Part shown: piece after piece, positions 33,043-44,747 of the stretch | Layout of the letters: every line of letters starts with the position of its first letter | Numbering within the stretch: the stretch's first letter is position 1 | Source of the DNA: Meconema thalassinum | Lineage: Eukaryota; Arthropoda; Insecta; Orthoptera; Tettigoniidae | NCBI GenBank assembly: GCA_946902985.2 | Contig: OX336393.1 | Location: forward strand, 136,552,533 to 136,616,532 | DNA: 64,000 bases | Reading direction: 5' to 3' | Notes under the pieces: model-generated | The model's input: only the letters and a program-made list of their open reading frames with translations | The model's database searches: none | Told to the model about the DNA's origin: nothing | Program-made: the position numbers and the translations under genes

Positions 33043-33540
33043 TTGATTTCTTAACTTAGGGGCTGCCACAGCGCGGTCATGTAGCCCCGTGTACTTTGGA
33101 TGTGTGTAGAATCTGTCTGATAACCGGTGTTAATTGTGATGGTTGTATTAGTGTGTGTTATCTGTGATTCAGGTAGAAGAACTGCACACGATTAATTTTT
33201 TCAAGTAGTTCCTTCTTATGCTACTATCCACGACACCTAGCTGAGGACGTGGCTACTAAATGCCATCGCAGTTAGCACCTGGCGGCGAACGTTGGAACTA
33301 ATATATCGTTATCAAACTGACCTACAAATTTTAGCTTCCACAAGTGTAGTTAGTGGTAGGTCCTTTTTTATGCCATAAATCTATGACATGGGACCGTCGG
33401 CTTTACTTCCCCTCCGAAGGAAGGCTTACTGAGGGATTTTTAACGCTCTTAAAAAGTCCGACAACTTCGGCTGGGTTTGAACCCGCGATCTTGGGCATAG
33501 AAGCTCAGCATGCTATCAACTACGCCACCGAAGCCCCTCC
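33043..33540 (-). mobile_element. SINE X, full length with 11-bp TSD
   Basis: A reference copy of 498 bp flanked by perfect TATACTGTTGG (33032-33042 and 33541-33551). From the 5' end (33540, minus strand): tRNA-like head with GCGTAGTTGATAGCATGCTG and GGGTTCAAACCC, module CCTTCCTTCGGAGGGGAAG, the body, hairpin (33059-33088) and a short TTAAGAAATCAA tail. Confidence 0.92.
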
Positions 33541-33551
33541 TATACTGTTGG

Positions 33552-35340
33552 CCAACGTCTTAAATAACGAGATGTTGGTTGCACGACAGAACTCTCATCG
33601 CGCCAGCGTTTTTAACCGGACACTTCTCCGAAACATTGTTTATGCGGGGACATTAACTCTTTTTCACGGGTGATGGAAATTATCAGACACAAACTGGCGA
33701 ACTTTCCAGCAATATGAGACATGCAGGAACACCTGGAACACGTTTGTTTTGGAGGAGGATGCCGTCGAATACGCTGTCATAAGTCAGAATGGGCCTCATC
33801 CAGTGGCGTCCGGTAATAACGCTGCAGTGATGCACAACGACCAGAATTCTTTAAGAAAAACAATTAATACCGTATTTTTAGTAATAAAAGCTGTAAGTTT
33901 CCTTTTATATGTTTAGGAATGCATAATTTTGATTTTTAATTCAGTCATTCAGGAAATCTTATTAGTAAGTTACTGTGAACTGTCTGAGAAAGCGAAGCGC
34001 ACGACCGTTTGGGTTGCCAGCCCCAAGCGCCAACCAGATCTCAATAGTGAAGGGGATGGCAGAGATGCTAGACCGAGTAAGCCTTATCCCAACAGTTAAC
34101 TCGGCTGGTCGTTGCCCACTGATTGCAACAAGGAAGCCGAGGCGTGGACGGAGACATCCGAGATGCTCCGTCAACTGCCGATACGGTGTCTTGCAATGTA
34201 ATTTGCGCGTACTTGTGACACTCGTGGTTCTTTCTTGCCCTCGTGTATAACTTACGTTGTCTTATTCTCGTGATGTATTTCAAGTGGTTTTCTATGAACG
34301 GCGGAATTCGTGCTGAATGAGGTACATTCGTTTGACTGCCTATTTGAATACAGTTTTCTCTGATAATATGCGGTCTTTTACCCTACCACCTCCCTCTTCC
34401 CCCCCCCCCCCCCCCCTCCGCCCAGAAAAATTATCCGCCAGCCGCCACTGGCCCTCATGAATAGTCTTTTCTGTGTGAATTCTGTCATGCACGCAACAAA
34501 TCGTAATAACACGCTGTACAATGGAGCAGGCAGACGTATCAGTCTTACTGCCTGAAACAGTTGCACAAAGATAGCTTTAGTATGATTTACACACTGGTAA
34601 CGGGATTTTTTGGCCATCCTGTACATACAGATTGAATATATTTGAAACGTTGACCATTAACATGCACCAACACATCTGTGCGGTACTGAAATAGTATTTC
34701 CATCAAGGGCGAGTAAGCAAAACGGTGCGGCGCGAAGTCGCGAATGAATCAGCGAGGTCCTGGCTTCTGGCTCTCGTCCAAGCACCCACCTCTTGCAGAG
34801 CAGGTATCGTTACGTGGCCAACACAAGACCCCCTCCCCTCTGGCGCAAGAACAGCGTAACCCTTGAGGGCGCACTGCCAACACAACCTTGTCACTTTCTA
34901 CGAATTAAAGAGAAAGTACCATGAGTCAAATGATCTATTACACTGCCATTTATTTATGCTGCAAACGTTCACGAACCTTCCATTTTGGCAGTGGATATGC
35001 ATGAGTACATCGTACTGAAACATTATTCACCGGTGTCGTGCTTGCCTGAAGAAATGAGCAGAATTGCTCATGGCATATTTAAGATTTAAAGTAGGAACTT
35101 CGTAATTTCCCAGAAATAAAGAACTGGTCAGGAATAAATAACTATCTCAGAAGTATCATAACCAGGAACAGACTATTCTCCAAATTCACTTATCCCAGAA
35201 GGACCACGCACTTCATAAAATATGAAAACGTTAATTTAGATCTTGAGTTTCGTGTACTCTTTGTAAATACATAACTATTAGTTAAGTAAGATAATGCATT
35301 TGTGAATTATTTTAATCACTACAATCAGTAGGCTATACTC
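33552..35340. other. Unassigned sequence
   Basis: No supported gene. A C-tract (about 34399-34416) lies next to AAAAATTATCCGCCAGCCGCC, which looks like a dispersed-repeat terminus. A 91-codon plus frame (33975-34250) overlaps minus frames and has no recognisable motif. Confidence 0.35.
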
Positions 35341-35342
35341 AA

Positions 35343-35930
35343 CATATGGTGGTATATTGGCTTTCACGGCCGGTGAATTGAATCTCAGCAATTTTGCTAG
35401 GTTTGTGCCGTGTCTTGTGTGGGGTTTCGCCTAGGACACACAGCTGGCTCATCAGCGGGCTCTTGGTGTCCCCGCCCGGACCCCCAACAGGAAGCGAACA
35501 GCGCGCTACCTCCATTTTTATGAAGCGCACCTGCGCCTCTTATCTGGGAGAGCTAAAAGCTCAAGCAGCCATAACGTCCCTATGAAGGCTTCCAAAAAAG
35601 GTGGTATATTGGCTTTCACGGCCAGTGAATTAAAACTCAGCAATTTTGCTAGGTTTGTGCCGTGTCTTGTGTGGGGTTTCGCCTAGGACACCAAGCTGGC
35701 TCATCAGCGTGCTCTTGGTGTCCCCACCCGGACCCCCAACAGGAGTAGCGAACTGCACGCTACCTCCCTTTTTATGAAGCGCATCTGCGCCTCTTGTCCG
35801 GGAGAACTAAAAGCTCAAGCAGCCATAACCTCCGGGCGGGGACACCAAGAGCCTGCTGATGAGCCAGCATGGTGTCCTAGGCGAAACCCCACACATGACA
35901 CGGCACAAACCTAGAAAAATTGCTGAGTCC
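35343..35930. repeat. Repeat U, two direct units and one inverted unit
   Basis: Units at about 35347-35595 and 35600-35828 (plus), then a 5' part in reverse at 35834-35925. The strand with CTGATGAGCC also has a 10-bp inverted pair GGACACCAAG/CTTGGTGTCC around it and CCTAGGCGAAACCCC after it. Confidence 0.75.
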
Positions 35931-37662
35931 TCAACAGCTGTTCGTCTATTTTGATCCTCTCTACATTTGAGTATCCTTGGGTTACATTAAGGGGCTTGCG
36001 TGACAAGGCAAGAGTACACAATCTGTGCCTACACGCAAACAGATCAAAGGATTCGGGCTGATGTTTGTGACAGTCATTCTGTCAACATTTAAATAAAATA
36101 TTTGTCCATTAATGCTAAATGCGTTTTCACTTTCTTTGAGATCGGAAGTAGAAGGCTAAACAAACTTTCGCTCAGTTCCAGTGAAATGAATTCTCTTTGT
36201 GACATGACGGTAATAAGCAATGGTGCCACTAGCGTTGGTGTAGCTCGGTGAGGTACAGGCGCAGATTCAAGGGGGGGGGGGGATCACGGGAGTCATGACC
36301 CCCCCCCCCCCCCAACGGAGATCAAATTTTTTTTGCAAACTCAAAAAACGAAAACACAATAACCAGACAAATAAAACTTAACGAATTTTAGCTGAAAATC
36401 AGTTATTTTCATTTTATTCTAGAATGAAAATATCTTTATTGGAATTATTACCTTCTGTTACAACTGTACATATTTACAACTTCATACCTGTTATATAAAA
36501 ACGATTATTAATATAACAAAATCAACTCGAATCAACTCGTCTATTTTGTTTAGCAAAACTTGTGATTACCGAATCGATGTCTATAGAGATGTCACGATGT
36601 ATTTGCAGCAATGCACGGATAGGAATTTGGGGCTTTTCTCGCACAAAAAAAAAATTGCCGACGTCCAAACTGCAAGCTTGATTGGCAATTTAAGCTGTGA
36701 CTTTCTCCCTTTGTCGGTACCAACTCGACTTGTCGAAACTGTAACGTACCTTGATACTTTTCTCGAAGCTCGATGTAAAAGTTGCAAAACACGCCGTTGC
36801 AATGTGTAGGAATATTTTTGGTGCGCTGAACGCATCAAATTTCTATCCATGTAGCTTGCAAAAAAATTGGTCTGGTTTAGTACGCTTGGTTATTTTGTGA
36901 TTGCGTTGTTAGTGATACGATTTTTCTTGACAATTCCGATTCTGTGACCGCTCCCCCCAAAGCCAAACTCTAGATCCGCATCTGGTGAGGGAACTATGGT
37001 GTGTCCCCCCACACCCTCAACCTCCTCCCGTGCACAGGGTTGCCAGTTGATGTCATTTATGGCAAATATTTCCATTAAAATGTTCTTTTAAATGCCATGT
37101 GTTTATAACTACCTCGGAGGTATTTTTGGGGGTTGGGGTGGGTGCTTCTTTTCTTCTTTCGAGGCCCTCTGCTGATGATAGTTTTCCTTTACTAAAAGTT
37201 ATTTGGTTCGGAAGGAAAATATACAACGCAATCTGTGCCCAGTCATCGGTCGGTCGAAAACAACAAATGAAATTTGGTGTCTCCCCCTTTGATGGTGTCA
37301 GTCGGTGCGGTCCGCAACCCCCGCTATCTAGTGACGCCATTTGGTAATAAGAACAGTGGCGGTTGTTGGATAATTGTTCTAAGTGTAGCACTGTTTTTGC
37401 TGCGCGGCGAGGGCGAGGGTAAAATACTGTTTGGTATTGAAGATGTCTGGATATACGTCTGTGATAAAACACCTCACTGTCACGAATGCCGCAGTCCAAG
37501 CACTTCAGAGAGCATCACAATCTTCTCGTAATGAAATAAATTATAAGGGATAACAAAACATTCACGACAACTAAACAGCATAAGGTTTCCACGAGCGTGA
37601 GAAAGTGTTGGACTCACGTACGTTACATCGCCAGACAAGGGTATAGTTTTCACTTTCATCAT
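35931..37662. other. Unassigned sequence
   Basis: No gene supported. It includes facing G and C homopolymers (36270-36282 and 36299-36313). The 148-codon minus frame at 37053-37499 has no recognisable motif and overlaps plus frames. Confidence 0.35.
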
Positions 37663-37672
37663 TAACGACCGG

Positions 37673-37820
37673 TTCGTATTTTTTGTTTTATTAATTTTCG
37701 GTCTTTTCAAATTTAGGTATCCACCTCTAAATTTTAAATTCCATTGCAAATTTGTATTCTTTAATCTGTGTTAAGAGGGGCAGGAGAGTTCGTAGTTCCG
37801 CCCTTTAAAACAACAGTAAC
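37673..37820 (+). mobile_element. 148-bp LINE 3'-end insert with 10-bp TSD
   Basis: Flanked by TAACGACCGG at 37663-37672 and 37821-37830. It contains about 100 bp of A/T-rich 3'-UTR-like sequence and then the hairpin GGGGCAGGAGAGTTCGTAG..CCGCCC with tail TTTAAAACAACAGTAAC. It is the longest example here of an insert ending in this hairpin and suggests the parent is a LINE or longer SINE. Confidence 0.8.
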
Positions 37821-38202
37821 TAACGACCGGCTCGCTTTTGAAACCTGGCTGGGCGGCCTTGTTTGCATTCCATGTCTGCAGGGATCCAGGACTTGCCCAG
37901 CTCGAGGTACAGTGTTGTCAACTCTCCACCCTAGCCACTAAGAGCAAGCAGTGAGACTGGACAGAACTGCGTGCAACTGTGCAACACTGGAGACCTGACG
38001 AACGAGTCTGCAACCAGGACTAGACTCAAGACTCTACGTGGAGTCACAAGAGTAAGCATTTAACGAGGATAGTGTGAGAACTATATCGGCAGTGGGCGGA
38101 GTATCTAGGTTGTCTTCGTTCGACCCCTCCCCCTCTTCATTCCCTTGTTGCAATTTGCAATCAATAGGGTGCGACCTGCTGAGTTAACAGCTGGGAGGCT
38201 GC

Positions 38203-38620
38203 TTCAGTGGCGTAATTGGTAGCATGCTGAGCTTTTATGCCCAAGGTCACGGGTTCAAACCCGGCTGAAGTCGTCGGACTTTTTAAGAGTGTTAAAAATC
38301 CCTCAGTATGCCTTCCTTGGGAGGGGAGGTAAAGCCGGCGGCCCAATGTCATAGATTTATGGCATGATAAAGAGCCTTCCACTAATTACACTTGTGTGGA
38401 GCTAAATTATAGGTTAGACTTGAATAATGCTCTTAGGTTCCAACGTTCGTCGCCAGGGGCCGACTGTGGTGGCATCTAGTAACCAAGTTCAGAACTAGTT
38501 GATCATTGATGGTGGCGTTTGGCAGCATAAGTTGGAACAACTTGAAAATCGAATGTCTGCAATCCTTACTTGAATTAAAAACAGATAACACACACTAATA
38601 CAGCCATCACAATTAAAAGC
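38203..38620 (+). mobile_element. SINE X, 3'-truncated
   Basis: Head GCTTCAGTGGCGTAATTGG and GGGTTCAAACCCGGC, acceptor-like pairing CTTCAG/CTGAAG, the shared module and most of the body. It stops at ACAGCCATCACAATTAA, before the hairpin, where a LINE-tail fragment begins. Confidence 0.85.
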
Positions 38621-38639
38621 AGAAAAGAGAAAAATAGTA

Positions 38640-38892
38640 GCGTATAATATGTGGTGTTACAGGAGAATGATGATCAGATGGGTAGAGGGAGTAACAAATC
38701 AAGAGGTATTAAAACGAGTGGGCGAGGAGAGATGTTTCTAGCGACTGCTAATGAAGAGAAAAGATAGGCTGGTAGGACATATACTAAGACACTCAGGAAT
38801 AGCAAATTTAGTTATGGAAGGTAGGGTGGAGGACAAGAATTTTGGGGCTAGACCAAGGTTAGAATATGTTAAACAGATTGCCTCGGATGTAA
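38640..38892 (+). pseudogene. LINE ORF2 C-terminal fragment
   Basis: MIRWVEGVTNQEVLKRVGEE, a TAG stop, then LLMKRKDRLVGHILRHSGI...GRVEDKNFGARPRLEYVKQI. The R..L.GH.LRH and R.R..Y signatures are those of non-LTR ORF2 C-termini. SINE V follows directly at 38893, which may be an insertion or a shared end. Confidence 0.6.
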
Positions 38893-39239
38893 GGTGTAAT
38901 AATATAATAATATCGTATGGCCTCGGGAGCCGGGTGCAAGCTTTATTTGACATCCAAAGGGTAGCTTGCATGTCAAATTTCGTTGTTCCTTGAAGCACAA
39001 TGCAAGTCAAGGAGGTTAGATATCTAAGTTCCTTGAACACTATAGCGGTTTCTAGTAGAGAAATGAGGAACTGTTGGCGGAAACTCCCGAGATTAATTTT
39101 GCCATTATGAACACTGCCTACTGAATTCAAATGGGTTCTTTGACATGCCAACGTCGTATGACATGGTGTCGTAATTTTTGCCGTCTTTCAAAAATCACTT
39201 ACCACGGCCAGGAGCGAACTTGCAAGCTTTGGGGTTAGT
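38893..39239 (-). mobile_element. SINE V, body part, interrupted by repeat D
   Basis: Starts with ATAATAATATCGTATGGCC and reads on the minus strand back to CTTGCAAGTTCGCTCCTGG. The head is completed at 39632-39668 (ACCGACACGTTGACCATTCA, CCCACCGTGGCAAG). Confidence 0.8.
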
Positions 39240-39631
39240 GGCCTGTTTGCCATCTCTTGATGAATACAGTACATTTGCATTTGTCAGTTGGCACAGGCTA
39301 GAGTAAAAGGTGGCTTTTCACCGATGTCTCAGTCTCACTCATGGCTGTGATTATATGGAAGCTACTGAGGTATGTATGGGTGGTGCTTAGTAATGACATT
39401 CAGGGCACAGTCAGTGCCTGTGGATGCTGTGAAAGTTTCTACTCATAGGGTTAGGACTACTGTTCTGACTCAGTGAGGAAAGCAATTGCAAACTACCTCA
39501 CTCCTCTTCTTGCCTAGAACGCCTCAATATAGCGCTGCCTTGGGTTTTTGTGGGTATCTACTCACATAACGTAACGGCGGTGCTTTTTGAGGATCCAACC
39601 AGTCTTCGGGCTGACTACCTAACAGACAGAC
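39240..39631 (+). mobile_element. Repeat D copy 1, inside SINE V
   Basis: About 390 bp nearly identical to 59934-60315: GCCTGTTTGCCATCTCTTGA, CAGTCTCACTCATGGCTGTG, AAAGCAATTGCAAACTACC, CAACCAGTCTTCGGGCTGAC and CTACCTAACA at the end. Intact SINE V copies at 53800 and 56765 lack it, so it is an insertion. It has no coding capacity and an unknown class, perhaps a SINE or LINE tail. Confidence 0.8.
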
Positions 39632-40004
39632 CGACACGTTGACCATTCACCCACCGTGGCAAGGTGTGGTAGCATTGTACAGATGAAACGATTAGCTGAG
39701 GTCAGGGAGGCATGGAGTTATGCATCAAACCAGTCAAAAGACTGAAGACTCAAATACACAAACTCATAAGGAAGTAGCCTAAGAAAGTAAGACTAACATG
39801 GAATGGTTTTGGATGTAGGTGTTCAAAATTATAATAAATTCTTCTGTATGCGACGAATCCTTGTTTGCCTATTTTAGCCTATTTTCATTTATGTAAAAAT
39901 AGTCTTATTTATTTATTTATTTCGAGTCATAAGCACAGAAAAATGAAACATTGGAAACAAACCAAAGGTTGATAGAATATAATACAATGTAACACAAATC
40001 TTAA

Positions 40005-40535
40005 AATGACAAACTAAACAATATCAGCCCAAAATTGTGCAACAGTAACAGCGTTGTCTGAAGCATCAACAAGCTCTTGTGTGGAACAGGATGTAATACA
40101 TCTAGGACAGTTAATTAAGTGTTTAGTTGTCTGTTCCTCCCCGCAGTCACACAAGGTGGAAGATTCCTTCAAAAAGCCCTATTTGAACAGGTTGTCCTTA
40201 GTCGTCAGACGCCACTCCTGAGCCGATTTAAGGCCTTCCACACTCACCAGACTTTATTTCCACCAGGATGAAGGTTATCAGAAGGAGCCATCCGATCATT
40301 ACAATCATATCTTGCTGTCCACTGAGATAATCTGGCTGCTTCAGGCTGACCGGTGAGGGGAGTAGTAGTTCTCATGAAGCTCTTCCTAGATTTGAACCTA
40401 CTAAGTGGTAGCTGGTAACCATGTAACAGATGATCAGTGTTATGTTCTGCTTTATGTCTCTCAAGTTTGGCTGCAACTTCACGCCTTACATCTGGAGGAG
40501 CAATCCCCGCTAGCTTGTGGAGTTTATCAATAAGC
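40005..40535 (-). pseudogene. LINE ORF2 C-terminus with CxC...H...C motif
   Basis: The minus strand reads KLAGIAPPDVRREVAAKLER, HLLHGYQLPLSRFKSRKSF and, after breaks, EWRLTTKDNLFK-stop-GFLKESSTLCDCGEEQTTKHLINC PRC...AQFWADIV-stop. C-D-C-G-E-x6-H-x4-C is the Zn-finger-like C-terminus of R1/Jockey-group and some other LINE proteins. At least one stop and frame changes disable it. It ends in an (AAAT)n tail (39902-39921 on plus). Confidence 0.7.
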
Positions 40536-41160
40536 TTATGAGATCACCTTTTGTCCGTTTGTGTATATGTGTGTGTGTGCGTATGTGTGTGAGTCCCCCA
40601 TAATAAAATCTTAACGGTTGGAGCGATTTCAATGAAACTCTGTAAGGTCATAGTACTATTCTGTCTGACCCCGACCTTGCCCATCAAATTTTATTACGTC
40701 TCACGAATCAAACATGGCGGCTGTGTGAAATGTTTTACCGGCATTGTTTATCTCCGAAACTTTTACCGGTACTGAAATCACCCTGAAATTCTGTACGATT
40801 ATAAAGAACACTGTTAAAATTTCACCTATGTGTCTTTCAAAACACGGGGCAGATGACCTCGTAGTCCCTCCCCTTAAAACCTCAATAACTAACGAACTAA
40901 CTAACTCTTTCAAAAACTTGTTAAGTACAAAACGAACATGGTGCGAAGTGAAGTTGAAACATTTAAGTAGACTTTCCTCGCGATTTAACCATCCGAGCGC
41001 AGTGAAACTTGGCACAGGAAATGTTTATAAACATTCTAATGCACTGACATCTAATTTAGTTCAATTATTGATGTGTAACATCGTTCCGCTCGGTTGCTGC
41101 ATATTTTTGTGTGGGGGTGATTTTGTAAAATGGGACGGAAGTGCGACGGCAATGTAACGG
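40536..41160 (+). repeat. Dispersed repeat family B copy with a nested hairpin insert
   Basis: CTTATGAGATCACCTTTTGT, (GT)n, AACGGTTGGAGCGATTTC, CATGGCGGCTGTGTGAAA, CATCCGAGCGCAGTGAAAC in order. The hairpin insert 40843-40905 splits it. Confidence 0.75.
40843..40905 (+). mobile_element. 63-bp hairpin-only retro-insert with 10-bp TSD
   Basis: CACGGGGCAGATGACCTCG..., the hairpin, and tail TAAAACCTCAATAACTAACG plus (AACT)n. Perfect TCTTTCAAAA flanks at 40833-40842 and 40906-40915. The host is a family B copy, and related copies near 46430 and 49045 lack the insert. Confidence 0.88.
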
Positions 41161-41169
41161 AAACAATGA

Positions 41170-44100
41170 GCGCGCGCGGTGGCGGAGATTGGTACGACAT
41201 ACTGTGCCCGTTTAGACCGGAGTCCGCACGACCACATATGCATTTTACAAATAATCAGTCAGCACGAGAATCAAAATATCCCGGGGCGCCAGATGGGTTA
41301 AAGCAAATCGCAAAAACGACATCAAATAAAAAAATGCTTTACTGATTTTTGGCTCAATGCAACAATAAGGATAGAAGGAGATTTAATTGGGTATAACACA
41401 TCTGGTAAAATTATCTCAGTTTATTTTGAAGTTAAAATTGACTGCAAAGATGCTCAAAGCAGCATCATCCACGTGTGGCGATCCACACTCTTATTTACAC
41501 AATATACAGAAATTTTCCAAACACATTTGACAATCTTTTTTTGGAAAACACAAGTCCGATTAATAGTCCTGTAGACTGTGTTCCAAAATTATTTAGGATT
41601 AATTCCAGTTCAAAGTTAATTGTCTCTACTGGAAATATCGTAGATCACTGTTTGAATATTTACATGATATTAACACTCGTAGAATAAATGTTCATAGAAT
41701 TTTAAACTTTCACTTATTTTCCAGTTTTCAAAAAATATATATCGTCGAAAAATATTATTATCATTGAATCAACACACATTATTTACACATATTAATAACA
41801 TCTGAAAAGTATTTGACCTTGAGCATAGCATCGAAGAACTATGCGAAGCACAACAACAATTAATTGTTCTTCTGACATTAAACATTCGAGAAGTGACTCG
41901 ATTATGAACTTCAAGTTTCTAACAAAATACATGATTTCTAAATCATCAACTTGATCAATAAATTGCTGAACCATTCAACTATTCAATTTTCCACTTGGAA
42001 TCATTATTATGAAAAATATTTATATTCATGGCCATTTTCGTAATTTTTACAACTTGCAATTCTTCGACAGAATGCGGAAATAAGAATTGTAGCTTCATAA
42101 TAAATTCATTTAGTTCATGGCACTAGGATTGAAAATATCCTTCAAATTATTCGTGGTTAAAGAATTACTTTTAATTGGCAGTGGCCCATTCTACTATTTG
42201 TGTAAGAACACAATATTACAACAACGGCAAAGGTCTTCCTCTGAAGAAGAATAAACTACTATCATGACAAATCCGGGTTCTAGCAAAATCAAAGTCTAAA
42301 TGGAATTCGTAAACAAGGTTGAAATAAGAACTGATGGTTTCAAAGAAATAACCTTCGGGTCATTCATCCGACGAAATGTGTAGCTCCAATACTCCTTCTA
42401 TAAACCTGAGCCATCGAACCTGCTATTTGATTGATGCTCGAAAAAACCTCTTCATTCCTGCGACTTAAACATGCGCACCTGGGAATGGCATTTCAACTAC
42501 TCCACACATATAAATTTTCTTCCCAAAATTTATACAATAAATCAAGCCTCTGCTTGTTATCAACACTGGAAGATTAATAAACTTACAAGTTTATTTTATT
42601 TTACCATTCAGTTCAACCCGTGAATTTACCATACTTATGAAAATCTTTATTTCACTTTCGAGGTGTATTTACGTCATGATTTTATATAAATACAAAAATA
42701 TCCTATTTGATACAAATATCAATTGCTTCCCGTTTCATGCCTCTCCGTGTTATCTGAAAAAAAAAAATACTTTGCTCATTGCAAATATCAACTGTTCAAC
42801 CAGAACTGAAATGTTGGTTGAATGCGGGCTTGCGTTAACCGCTCTCCTTCGGAAAATCTCCTGTTCCAAACTAGAAATGATTAAACTACTTCATAGGCTC
42901 TCTCTCAATACATGTGATTATTATAAAATATAATATCCAAGAATTATTTAGAAAAATTATAAAAATTATAATTATTATTATTAGTGGATTATTATTATTA
43001 TTATTAGTTATATTATTTTAAATATGTTTAATTATCATCTCATTATGTGAGAATCCACATGTTCGAACCTTCGAATATGGAAAAAATATCCATTCCTCAA
43101 CAAAAATAATTTAACTCAACCTTTACATCGACGGTTTTCCGTGGTTTCCCTAAAATATGAAATATTCAAATAAATCTTCGTTATGCTCGGTCATCGATCC
43201 TAAACTGTTCTGAGTGCTGAAAATGCTCAGAATAACTCTAACAAGTCTTGCGTAAATCATTGCAAGATTTAAATACGACGAAAAATAAATGTGTTGGTCA
43301 TCTGCAGAAAAAATAGTTTGTTCCAATTAGCTAGGCATAATATAATTCAAATGTGGCTTACATTTCTTGATGGTCTTGAAGTGAAGTAAACCTGGTCTGT
43401 ACCAGATTTATCCATAGACATGCCCCATTGGACAAGCACGTATAATCCTTGTATCGGCCGCCATTATATACCCACAATCCGTCTAGTCAGACATAGTGGT
43501 AGTATCTTTTGACGTTTGAATAAACTGTGGTTCCATTTTAATATGGGCTTCTATCAAAGCCATAACAGTTTGTTTAAATAGGGTCAGATCTAAGTGATCT
43601 CTTCTTAGATATGTCAGTTGTAACATAACTCACGGTAATCTTATCAGTACAAGAAAAACACTGACAGTCTAAGCAATCAACGGCTGTTCTGAAGATCGTT
43701 CCCTGGGCATGATTTATCACAATCTACCATGCGCTAAGCAACTAGTAGTTTCCCTTGCGTAGACTAATGAACACTACCGTTATAGACTAGTCTTCAGTGT
43801 ACTGACAGATCGAAGTGGTTAACTAGTTACAAATATGAAAACTGACTGAAATGGATTTAAATATCCAAGTATTATGTTATTACTGGACTGTGACAAAGTA
43901 CTAATTCTATACAAAGTCTAGCATATGTCCATGTAGAAATATAAATATTTCCACCAATGTCTGTAGAAAAATCAATCACCTCAGTGATTCTCCTCGCCGT
44001 AAACTTACTAAGTTCCACCTCGTAGCGCAGCACTTTCGTGACTATCACGACTTTGAAAAGAACTTCTGCGTAGATCCGGCAACCATGTGCCTTGGCTCAG

Positions 44101-44515
44101 CGTCGCGGCAACTTGCTCGGCAAATGCTTGTGTTGAAATGAGCTATCGATGCTTCGGCCAGCCGGCTTTTATTCAAAACTGTCAGGGTCACGCCGCATCA
44201 GCTGATATCTGGAAATCCTCATATCTCTTGAATCCCTGGTCCGATTTACTTGATACTAAGTGCATTCTCTTTCATTTGGCCGTGCCAGTAATCTGATCCC
44301 AGTCTCAAGTCTCTACTCCATGGTTAACTATTTAATCAATAAATAGCCTCAACCTCTGCTATTACTCGCTACGTCACTTGACATCCAAGTATCGGTAAAT
44401 TCTTTCCAATTGCTTCGAGAAGCAATGTAGCGCGATATTCAAATATCTCAACTTTCAAAAGCGGCTACAGCATTTCCCTTGATATCTAGGTGTCTGAATC
44501 TTGGAATACCCATTC
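41170..44515. other. Unassigned AT-rich sequence
   Basis: No gene or mobile element is recognised in about 3.3 kb. An (ATT)-rich stretch lies near 42970-43010. Open frames here are short and lack motifs. Confidence 0.4.
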
Positions 44516-44520
44516 CTAGA

Positions 44521-44747
44521 GTTGGGCACAATACTGTCGGACAGGTGGCTATGTGGAATGTAAATCGCATACGGTTTGCCTCAAGGTTTGGAGGTCCCAT
44601 TACAGATATTCCTACAATAAATCATCTTCAAACTGTCGTTCTTTGGTGTGAAAATGTTCATTAAATCATATTTGCTGAAAACAATTATGATTTATTAAAT
44701 CTTACTACTTTTGCTGTGTTCTTATTTAATGTAAGCACTCGAGGTTT
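44521..44747. repeat. Tandem unit T, copy 1
   Basis: ATGTGGAATGTAAATCGCAT, GGTTTGGAGGTCCCATTACAG, TTCAAACTGTCGTTCTTTGG and TTTAATGTAAGCACTCGAGG. It is followed, after the LINE insertion, by two further copies up to about 45990. Confidence 0.8.

Noticed and set aside
37053..37499. 148-codon minus frame as a host gene
   Set aside because: No domain or low-complexity signal recognised and it overlaps plus frames of similar length; no splice or start context supports it.
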